Source: FEN-1297 sp046705645
GTDB taxonomy: Bacteria > Bacteroidota > Ignavibacteria > Ignavibacteriales > Ignavibacteriaceae
Direction: 5' to 3'
Assembly (NCBI GenBank): GCA_046705645.1
Contig: JBJKQE010000045.1
Location: 1-25,210 of the forward strand
Length of the DNA: 25,210 nt
Shown here: piece by piece, positions 14,130-21,499 of the stretch
Position numbering within the stretch: the first letter of the stretch is position 1
Layout: each line of letters begins with the position of its first letter
The notes under the pieces: generated by a model
What the model was told of the DNA's origin: nothing
Database searches by the model: none
What the model saw: only the letters and a program-made list of their open reading frames with translations
Translations under genes and position numbers: made by a program

Positions 14130-16712
14130 TTAATTTTTGAATTTATTATTTAAATATTTTTCCGATTTGGTTTTCTTTCCCCATTTTGCGTATAGATTTA
14201 CTAAAGTATTTATAATCTTTTCTTTAGTCTTTGCATCAAATTCTTTTATATCTTTTATCTTATTATAATTATCCAGCAATATTTTTTCGGCTTCCGAATA
14301 TTTTCTTTGTCCGATTAAGGATATACCCATATCGGTTTGTGTAGATATAACCAGCCAGTTTTTATCGTCATAAATTTTTTTTCTTATTTGAAGCGACTTT
14401 ACAAGGTTGGAGTATGCAATCGAATATTTTCCCTCGGCATTTTGAACTTTTCCAAGCCATGCATATCCATTTCCGAAATAATAATGGTCGCTATTCAGTT
14501 TTCCTGTCCATGTATTTATCGCTTCATTTATTAATAGCTCTGCTTTACTATAATTTTTAAGATAATAATAAGTACTGCCGACGTTAAGCTTATTAACCGC
14601 AACGTCAGGATGATCTTCTCCTAGAATTCTTTTTCTTATGTTATATGCGCATGTAAACAAACTCTCTGCAGAATTATAATTTCCTTTTTCCCGGTATACA
14701 TAGGCTAAGTTGTTCAGATTATTAGCCAGATCAACACTTGTATCTCCGAATAATTTGGTATCAATTTTAATTGCTTCATTATAATATAATTCAGCCGAGT
14801 CAAGGCTGTATAAATCGTCATAAGTAATTGCTAAATTGTTTAAAGTAGTTGCAACTTCCCTGCTTTCTTTGCCGTAAATATTTAAAGAAATTCCAAGAGA
14901 TTCTTCGAAAGTCTTCTTTGCTCCGTTAAGATCGTATAAATCTATTTGTAAAGTTCCGTAATCGTTTAAAGCCTCTTCTAATTTTTTTTTGTCATTTAGA
15001 TGTCTTAACAGCTTTATGGATTTTTCATATAAATATTTAGCCGTATCAAGGTTTCCTTTATAATCATAAGCCATGGCTAAATAATTATAGCTGATAGCGG
15101 TTTCTTTATTATTTTCACCGAACAAAGAATCCCTTAATTGAAGCGATCTTCCCAGCTGATAAATAGCGTCATCGTACATTCCTAAACTTTCATACGTCTG
15201 GCCGATTGTGGATCTAACCTCTGCTTCTACCTGCGGCTGCCCTTTTAATTCCGTGTTTATTTTTTTTGAAGCTTCTTTTAGTACGTCAGTTAATTTTAAA
15301 TCTTTACCTGCAATTAAAGGATCGGATGAAAAGAGCATTTCGTTTAGGAAATTATTAATCTGATCAGATTTTGCGGCTGAAATGTTGGCTTTATCCCTTT
15401 CTTTTGCCGCAATGTTTGCCTGGTAAATTATTACAATTCCGCTGGAAATTAATAAGAAAATTATCATTAATGTTACGGATACGCCTATCTTATGCCTCTT
15501 TATAAATTTATTCGCGCGGTAAAACATAGAATCTGTATTAGCGGTTACTGGCCTGCCTTCCATATATCTATTTATGTCTTCGGAAAAATGCTGAACGGAA
15601 ATGTATCTTCTAGCCGGGTCCTTTCTCAATGCCATCAGAATAATATTATCAATATCTCCTGATAATCTTTTTTTTAGTCTGTCTACACTGCTGTTTCGGA
15701 GATTGCTTATTTCTTCCGGTGATGTTCCGTTTATTTCTCCGTCATCTGTTAAGATTATTTTTTGTTTTGTAATTATATTACTTGGTTTCTCAGGATTAGC
15801 AGTGGTTATTATTTTTTCAACTTCATAAGGAAATTTATTTTTAAAATTATACGGCAGGTGGCCTGTTAATAGTTCGTATAATAAAATTCCCAGAGAATAG
15901 ATATCGCTAGCTGTAGTTATTTTGCTACCGGCAACCTGTTCGGGACTCGCATATTCAACCGTCATCAGCCTGGAACCTGCTCTGGTTAACGCTGTTGTAT
16001 TTGTGTTTTGTTCGTTTCCCAATAATTTTGCAATTCCAAAATCCAGCAGTTTAGGTTCTCCTTTTGGGGTAATAAGAATGTTGCTCGGTTTTATATCCCG
16101 GTGTACTATTAAATTCTGGTGGGCATAGTTAACAGCCGAACAAACCTGAATAAAAAGTTTAAGCCGCTGGTCTACGGAAAATTTATTTTGATCGCAATAT
16201 TCCGTAATAGGAATTCCTTCAATATATTCCATTACAAAAAAGGGAAGGTCATCATCTGTTGTTCCGCCGTCAATTATTTTTGCAATAAAAGAATGATCCA
16301 GTCCTGCCAAAGTCTGCTGTTCGACTTTAAATCGTCTAACAATTTCTTCCGTGTCCATTCCCTTCTTAATAAATTTAATTGCGACACGCCGGCTGAATTG
16401 ATTATCGATACGAACAGCCGAATAAACCACTGCCATCCCGCCTTCGCCGACTCTTTTTTCGACTTTGTACTTTCCTATTATCTTCCCGTCAAATGAAGCC
16501 GGCGAATATTGACCCTCCGCCATCTCATCAGCTTGTAAGGGTGAAACCTCCCAAATTTTTTCTGCTTTTTTTGCCGCCTCGATTAAAGCTTCAATTTCTT
16601 TTTTTAATTCAGGATTATCTTTACATTTTTCATTTAGAAAAGCATTCCTTTCCTCCGGCGAAAGCTCGAAAACTTCTCTATATAAAAATTTTATTTTATC
16701 CCAATCCTGCAT
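14130..16712 (-). CDS. Membrane-anchored Ser/Thr protein kinase with TPR sensor region
   Basis: An 860-residue Hanks-type kinase. A short helical leader (1–75) precedes the kinase domain (~80–385). That domain shows the glycine loop VGEGGMAVVY (88–97), Lys113 in VAIKF, the catalytic HRDIKPSN (204–211), DFG (224–226) and a 'VEYASPEQVAG' activation segment, so it should be active. A single membrane helix follows (about 410–430), then a ~430-residue C-terminal region of tetratricopeptide repeats ('AISYNYLAMAYDYKGNLDTA', 'VATTLNNLAITYDDL', 'DLANNLNNLAYVYREKGNYN', 'VAVNKLNVGSTYYYLKNYSK'). The kinase would face the cytosol and the TPRs the periplasm. It follows an ECF sigma gene after 12 bp. Similar sigma–kinase–TPR pairs occur in Acidobacteria, Planctomycetes and Ignavibacteria-like genomes. 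Targets are unknown. Confidence 0.93.
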   Translation of the reverse strand: MQDWDKIKFLYREVFELSPEERNAFLNEKCKDNPELKKEIEALIEAAKKAEKIWEVSPLQADEMAEGQYSPASFDGKIIGKYKVEKRVGEGGMAVVYSAVRIDNQFSRRVAIKFIKKGMDTEEIVRRFKVEQQTLAGLDHSFIAKIIDGGTTDDDLPFFVMEYIEGIPITEYCDQNKFSVDQRLKLFIQVCSAVNYAHQNLIVHRDIKPSNILITPKGEPKLLDFGIAKLLGNEQNTNTTALTRAGSRLMTVEYASPEQVAGSKITTASDIYSLGILLYELLTGHLPYNFKNKFPYEVEKIITTANPEKPSNIITKQKIILTDDGEINGTSPEEISNLRNSSVDRLKKRLSGDIDNIILMALRKDPARRYISVQHFSEDINRYMEGRPVTANTDSMFYRANKFIKRHKIGVSVTLMIIFLLISSGIVIIYQANIAAKERDKANISAAKSDQINNFLNEMLFSSDPLIAGKDLKLTDVLKEASKKINTELKGQPQVEAEVRSTIGQTYESLGMYDDAIYQLGRSLQLRDSLFGENNKETAISYNYLAMAYDYKGNLDTAKYLYEKSIKLLRHLNDKKKLEEALNDYGTLQIDLYDLNGAKKTFEESLGISLNIYGKESREVATTLNNLAITYDDLYSLDSAELYYNEAIKIDTKLFGDTSVDLANNLNNLAYVYREKGNYNSAESLFTCAYNIRKRILGEDHPDVAVNKLNVGSTYYYLKNYSKAELLINEAINTWTGKLNSDHYYFGNGYAWLGKVQNAEGKYSIAYSNLVKSLQIRKKIYDDKNWLVISTQTDMGISLIGQRKYSEAEKILLDNYNKIKDIKEFDAKTKEKIINTLVNLYAKWGKKTKSEKYLNNKFKN

Positions 16713-16724
16713 TACAGCCTAAAG

Positions 16725-17297
16725 CTAATTATTATTTTCAATTTCTTTATAAAGCCAGGCTTTTGCCAGACTCCAGTCCCTCTTAACTGTATTTGGGGAA
16801 ACGGAAAGTATCTCGGCAGTTTCTGCAATCGTCATTCCGGTAAAATATCTTAATTCTACAATCGTACTTAATCTTTTATCGAATAAATTCAGTTTGATAA
16901 GAGCGTCGTTGAGAGTTAAAATTTCCTCGCTAAATTCTGAACCTATATAAGCGGCTTTTTCTAGAGATATGATGGTTTGACCTTCTCCTCTTCTTGCGGC
17001 ATTTCTTTTTCTTGCATTATCGACCAAAATTTGTCTCATTACGTTTGCAACTGCGCTGAAGAAATCTCTCCTGCTTTCCAGGGTCAATTCCTTTTGTCCG
17101 ATTAGCTTTAAATATGCTTCGTGTACAAGTTCCGTAGTTTGAATAGTTCTTTTCTTATGCTCGCTGCTTAAATACTTCGAAGCTATTTTTTTTATCTGTT
17201 TATAAACAAGAGGCAGCAGTTTATTTAATGCTTCTTTGTCTCCGTTGCTTAATTCGTACAGAAGCTGTGTAACCTGATATTGGGGTCCATAATCCAT
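16725..17297 (-). CDS. ECF-type RNA polymerase sigma factor (TIGR02999-like)
   Basis: A 190-residue sigma-70 family factor. Region 2 covers about residues 8–97 ('NKLLPLVYKQIKKIASKYL', 'TTELVHEAYLKLIGQ', 'RRDFFSAVANVMRQILVDNARKR' in pieces). Region 4 covers about 130–187 and contains a helix-turn-helix ('TIAETAEILSVSPNTVKRDW'). The 'ELVHEAYLKL…VMRQILVDNARKR' layout is that of the TIGR02999 group, whose genes typically sit beside Ser/Thr kinase genes rather than anti-sigma factors. Here the kinase starts 12 bp downstream in the same direction, so the kinase probably controls this sigma factor. The promoter and target genes are not visible. Confidence 0.92.
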   Translation of the reverse strand: MDYGPQYQVTQLLYELSNGDKEALNKLLPLVYKQIKKIASKYLSSEHKKRTIQTTELVHEAYLKLIGQKELTLESRRDFFSAVANVMRQILVDNARKRNAARRGEGQTIISLEKAAYIGSEFSEEILTLNDALIKLNLFDKRLSTIVELRYFTGMTIAETAEILSVSPNTVKRDWSLAKAWLYKEIENNN

Positions 17298-17802
17298 TCG
17301 ATTTATTCCCAGTTTATATTCGAATTTCCCAAAGACAATTTTGACTCAAATTAAAAAAAAGATTCTAATTACAGAATTTTTCTAATTGTTTAAAATATTC
17401 TGAAAAACAATGGGCCAAAGTTTAAAATTATTACGCATATAGAATTAGTAAAGAAAGAATCCCGTGCAGTTTCAATATAATAATTTAATGATAAAAAATA
17501 ATCGATATAAATCTTTATAAATCATAAAAAACACAGAAACTGTTCTAATAATAAGAAATAAATTGCTGAAAATCACATTATAAAAGGCAGCGGTACTTTT
17601 TAAAAATAATCGGAAGCAATAAATGTTAAGTGAAATTTTAGATTCTTGATCAAACCGAATGTTCTCAATAAGCAGAATTAACAACGCTTTTATTTTTATT
17701 CAAAAAATTCTAATTCAATTAAAAATAAAATCGCAACAGAAAATTTTCAATAATAAAAGAAAGAAAAGATAATTAATAAGATAATACACTTTGGAGGCGA
17801 TT
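17298..17802. other. AT-rich divergent intergenic region
   Basis: About 505 bp of very AT-rich DNA between the divergent sigma-factor gene and the first secreted-protein gene. It should hold both promoters. I see no GC-rich hairpin or recognisable operator. A minus-strand open frame (17472–17684) encodes only a low-complexity hydrophobic string and is not supported. The end carries the TTGGAGGCG ribosome site of the next gene. Confidence 0.5.
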
Positions 17803-19899
17803 ATGAAAAACATTGTTGGACTAATTTTAATTATTGTATCATTATTTTATTGTTCAGTTAATGCACAATGGACTCAAACAAACGGTCCTTTCGGAGGTAG
17901 TATTTTTACCTTTGCAAAAAAAGGCTTGGAAGTATTTGCAGGCGGTTATGTCGGCGGTGTCTTCCGTTCATTGGATAACGGTAAAACATGGACTCAAGTT
18001 ACCGACGGACTTACAAATACAAATGTATATTCTCTTGCAGTCAGCGGCAATAACCTATATGCCGGGACCGACGGCAGTGGAATATTTCTTTCTACAAATG
18101 ATGGAGTATCATGGGCTCCTACCGGTATAACACAACGCACCGTTTATGCTCTCGCTGTGAATGGAACTAAAGTCTACGCTGGTTTATACGGGATTGGTGT
18201 ATTTGTTTCAGCTGATACAGGGAAAACATGGACAAGTATAGGGTTAGGAGGCGAATTTCCTAATACCTTAACCTTTGTCGACACTGTCCTTTATGCGGGT
18301 TTAGATGGTGATGGAATATATCGTACTTCAAACGGAGGCGCAAATTGGACTCAAATTAATTCAGGCTTAACTAATACTTATGTAACTTCATTCCTTTCAA
18401 ATGGAAACATTCTTTATGCCGGTACATTCGGCGGAGGAGTTTTTTCTTCAACCAACAATGGAACAACTTGGAATGCGGTCTCATCCGGAATGGATTTTCT
18501 TAATGTGAACGAGCTTGCACTTGATGGTCCAAATCTTATTGCGGCAACGGATGGCGGCGGAATCTATATCTCAGCAAATAACGGAACATCATGGACGCAA
18601 TCGAATACCGGAATACCAAATGTTTTCGATCGTGCTGTTATTACAAGTGGAAATACGGTCTTAGTTGGCAACGACGGCGGGGGTGTATTTACTTCAACAG
18701 ACAATGGAGTGAGCTGGGGTGGAAATAGCACAGGAATGAAAGGAACTTTTTTACTTTCTTTTGTTTCGAAAGGCTCAGATCTTTTTGCAGGAACATTCGG
18801 TGCAGGAGTATTTCTTTCCACCGACGAAGGCGCCACTTGGAATCCCATGAATTCCGGATTGACAAATACTTTTGTCTTTTCTTTAATTTTCAACGGGAAC
18901 GATCTTTATGCAGGGACAGGCGGCATGGTTTTCCATTCCACAGATAACGGGGTTAGCTGGACTGAAGCAAGCTCGGGATTACCATTCGACAATATAAATG
19001 CTCTTTCAAGCATAGGCTCCAACTTGTTTGCCGCTACTAATGGGGACGGTGTCTACCTCTCTACAGATAAAGGTAATTCATGGAATGCCGTGAATAATGG
19101 ACTAACCAATAAAACTGTTAATGCGCTTGAAGTTGTTGGGACAAATATTTTTGCCGGAACGACTGGTAGGTCTAGGGCAATTTTTATGTCTACGGATAAC
19201 GGAGCCAGCTGGGATTCGATCACAACAGTTTCCGATCCGTATTACCCAAGCAATGATAAGATTGTTTTCTCCTTCGCTTTAAATGGAACAGATTTGTATG
19301 CCGGCGAGACAATTGTCAATAATTTTAGCGGTATGTTTCATTCAACGGATTATACTAGCAGCTGGAATTATGCAGGCCATCCCCCTAATTATCCTATTCG
19401 TGCATTAACATTCATCGGTACCAATCTTTTTGCCGGAACCGACGGCGACGGAGCTTTAATGACTCCGGACAGCGGGAAAACATGGAACACAATTAATACC
19501 GGTCTTGATAATTCACAAGTGTTTGCCCTTTCAGTTAATGGAACAAATTTATATGCCGGAACTAACGGAAGCGGTGTTTGGAAACGTTCCTTATCTGAAA
19601 TAACCGGTGTTGAAGATAAGAATACCGAAACTCCGAAAAAGTTTTCTTTAAGTCAAAATTATCCTAATCCGTTTAATCCTAGTACAACTATTCAATATGC
19701 AATAAGCAGTAGGCAATTTGTGAGTTTAAAAGTTTATAATATTCTCGGGAAAGAAGTCGCTTCTCTTGTTAATAAAGAACAGCAGTCCGGTAATTATGAA
19801 GTTAATTTCAATGCATCTAAGCTTTCAAGTGGGGTTTACTTTTACAGGTTGCAAGCTGGTAGCTTTAACGAAACAAAAAAATTAATGGTTATAAAATAG
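17803..19899 (+). CDS. Secreted BNR/Ycf48-like beta-propeller protein with T9SS sorting domain
   Basis: A 698-residue exported protein. The signal peptide ends near residue 21 (…CSVNA|QW). The body is built from about 13 Asp-box-like units of ~43 residues, each with 'LYAGTxGxGVF' followed by 'STDNGxSW' (variants RSLDNGKTW, STNDGVSW, TPDSGKTW). This is typical of BNR/sialidase-like or photosystem-assembly-like propellers. The last ~85 residues are a type A T9SS sorting domain: 'FSLSQNYPNPFNPSTTIQYA', 'VYNILGKEVASLVN' and 'GVYFYRLQAGSF'. Such proteins cross the outer membrane by the type IX system and are fixed to the surface or released. The ATG at 17803 is preferred over an upstream TTG because GGAGGCG precedes it. 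The next gene follows after 12 bp. No catalytic residues of sialidases are evident, so the role is binding or structural. Confidence 0.88.
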   Translation: MKNIVGLILIIVSLFYCSVNAQWTQTNGPFGGSIFTFAKKGLEVFAGGYVGGVFRSLDNGKTWTQVTDGLTNTNVYSLAVSGNNLYAGTDGSGIFLSTNDGVSWAPTGITQRTVYALAVNGTKVYAGLYGIGVFVSADTGKTWTSIGLGGEFPNTLTFVDTVLYAGLDGDGIYRTSNGGANWTQINSGLTNTYVTSFLSNGNILYAGTFGGGVFSSTNNGTTWNAVSSGMDFLNVNELALDGPNLIAATDGGGIYISANNGTSWTQSNTGIPNVFDRAVITSGNTVLVGNDGGGVFTSTDNGVSWGGNSTGMKGTFLLSFVSKGSDLFAGTFGAGVFLSTDEGATWNPMNSGLTNTFVFSLIFNGNDLYAGTGGMVFHSTDNGVSWTEASSGLPFDNINALSSIGSNLFAATNGDGVYLSTDKGNSWNAVNNGLTNKTVNALEVVGTNIFAGTTGRSRAIFMSTDNGASWDSITTVSDPYYPSNDKIVFSFALNGTDLYAGETIVNNFSGMFHSTDYTSSWNYAGHPPNYPIRALTFIGTNLFAGTDGDGALMTPDSGKTWNTINTGLDNSQVFALSVNGTNLYAGTNGSGVWKRSLSEITGVEDKNTETPKKFSLSQNYPNPFNPSTTIQYAISSRQFVSLKVYNILGKEVASLVNKEQQSGNYEVNFNASKLSSGVYFYRLQAGSFNETKKLMVIK

Positions 19900-19911
19900 A
19901 AAGGGGTTAAA

Positions 19912-21426
19912 ATGGCAAATGTTAAATTCTTTATTATTTCTTTAAGCCTGTTAGTGATGATTGTTTGTACTTTGTATTCACAAACAAAACCAGAATTTAA
20001 GATTCAGAAAAATAACTTAAGGATATTGGATATAAACAGCCAATTGAATGAAATAGGAGATATTCCAGGCTTAGAAAAAAAAGTACCGATAATGCAAAGA
20101 AAGGCAAAACTTCAAAAACTAAATTCTGGTTCCTTAGTTGTCAATGTTATAGTTGAACAAGCCGATGGATCAAAAGTAAAAGAAACGTACATATATAATT
20201 CAAACGGGAATATAACTTCTCAATTAGAAGAAACCTGGGATGTAAGCCAATGGGTGAATAATTCCCAAGTTACTTATAATTATAATTCAAACGGGTATTT
20301 AATTTCTGTTTTAAGTGAGTATTTGGATGGAAGTCAATGGGTGAATAATTCCCAAGCTATTTATAATTATGATTCAAACGGATATTTAACTTCTGAATTA
20401 ACGGAACACTGGAATGGAAGCCAATGGGTAAATGTTTATCAAAATATTAACACTTATAATTCATACGAGTATATTACTTCTTACTCATTTGCGCACTGGG
20501 GCGGAAGCCAATGGGTGAATGATTTCGAAAATACATATTCATATGATTCAACGTGGAATTTAGCTTCTGAAATCCAATATTTTAACTGGGTTGGAAACCA
20601 ATGGAAGGATGCTTTTCAATCGATTTACAAATATGATCCAAACGGGTATTTGACTTCTACATTGGATGAAAACTGGGATGGAAGCCAATGGGTAAATGCC
20701 TATCAATATATTAACACATATAATTCGGATGGTAATATGACTTCTGAATTAAATGAAAACTGGGATGGAAACCAATGGGTAAATTATTATCAGTCTATTT
20801 ACACATATAATTCAAACGGTAATATAAGTTCTGAATTAGATGAAAACTGGGATGGAAGCCAATGGGTAAATGCTTATCAATATATTTACACATATAATTC
20901 AAACGAGAATTTAACCTCTTATGTAAAAGAAAACTGGGATGGAAATCAATGGGTGAATTTTTATCAATTTACTCATACATATGATTCAAGCGGGAACGTA
21001 ACATCTGCATTATGGGAAAACTGGGATGGAAGCCAGTGGATAACGGCAAATGGTATTCTGAATTTTACGGATTTAGATGGACATTTTTATTCGTTTTCTG
21101 CTGCTGAAATTACAGTTTACTACAGCACCGCAACAGGTATAAAAGAAAATAATAATGCCCCTTACAACTTTTCCCTTTCACAAAACTACCCTAACCCCTT
21201 TAATCCAAGTACTGTTATTAGTTATCAGTTGCCGGCCAACAGTTTTGTAAATATAAAGATATATGATGTCATCGGTAGAGAAGTAACTACGCTTGTTAAT
21301 CAAGAGCAGCAGCCCGGCAATTACCAAGTTTCATTTGACGGCTCTAAACTTTCAAGCGGAGTTTATTATTACCGAATTCAAGCCGGTTCTTTTGTTCAAA
21401 CAAAGAAGATGATTTTAATTAAATAA
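19912..21426 (+). CDS. Secreted 29-residue W/Y-repeat protein with T9SS sorting domain
   Basis: A 504-residue exported protein. The signal peptide covers about residues 1–23. After an ~85-residue N-terminal region come ten tandem repeats of 29 residues (one of 30), consensus 'WDGSQWVNxYQxIYTYNSNG' then 'NLTSELDEN'. In DNA they recur every 87 bp from 20236 to 21022 and beyond. The aromatic/Asn pattern recalls YD/Rhs-type repeats, but the unit is longer and begins with a paired-Trp motif. The last ~80 residues are a T9SS sorting domain ('NYPNPFNPSTVISYQL', 'DVIGREVTTLVN', 'GVYYYRIQAGSF'). AAAGGGG precedes the ATG, and only 12 bp separate it from the propeller gene, so they are co-transcribed. 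A surface adhesive or ligand-binding role is an inference. Confidence 0.85.
   Translation: MANVKFFIISLSLLVMIVCTLYSQTKPEFKIQKNNLRILDINSQLNEIGDIPGLEKKVPIMQRKAKLQKLNSGSLVVNVIVEQADGSKVKETYIYNSNGNITSQLEETWDVSQWVNNSQVTYNYNSNGYLISVLSEYLDGSQWVNNSQAIYNYDSNGYLTSELTEHWNGSQWVNVYQNINTYNSYEYITSYSFAHWGGSQWVNDFENTYSYDSTWNLASEIQYFNWVGNQWKDAFQSIYKYDPNGYLTSTLDENWDGSQWVNAYQYINTYNSDGNMTSELNENWDGNQWVNYYQSIYTYNSNGNISSELDENWDGSQWVNAYQYIYTYNSNENLTSYVKENWDGNQWVNFYQFTHTYDSSGNVTSALWENWDGSQWITANGILNFTDLDGHFYSFSAAEITVYYSTATGIKENNNAPYNFSLSQNYPNPFNPSTVISYQLPANSFVNIKIYDVIGREVTTLVNQEQQPGNYQVSFDGSKLSSGVYYYRIQAGSFVQTKKMILIK
20236..21100 (+). repeat. Ten tandem 87-bp coding repeats
   Basis: In-frame units start at TGG codons 20236, … 20674, 20761, 20848, 20935 and 21022. 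The last five spacings are exactly 87 bp, and one earlier unit has an extra codon. Units 6–9 (20674–21021) are especially alike in DNA (TGGGATGGAAGCCAATGGGT and close variants), which suggests recent duplication or homogenisation. Confidence 0.9.
21331..21383 (+). repeat. 53-bp block shared with the neighbouring T9SS tail (copy 1)
   Basis: This segment encodes 'SFDGSKLSSGVYYYRIQA' and matches 24146–24198 at 52 of 53 positions, far closer than the surrounding parts of the two sorting domains. Confidence 0.85.
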
Positions 21427-21499
21427 GATTAAACATCTAGCCGAATAAAAATTTTTCGATGAATGATTTAACCAAGAATATCTGAAAGAGTTTTTTAAA

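Noticed and set aside
17472..17684. Minus-strand 70-codon open frame in the divergent intergenic region
   Set aside because: Low-complexity hydrophobic translation from AT-rich DNA, no ribosome site and no recognisable domain.
20236..21100. CRISPR-like regular repeats
   Set aside because: The 87-bp periodicity is fully explained by in-frame protein repeats; there are no unique spacers and no cas genes.
19912..21426. Rhs/YD-repeat polymorphic toxin
   Set aside because: The repeats only loosely resemble YD repeats, the protein ends in a T9SS domain rather than a variable toxin, and no immunity gene follows.
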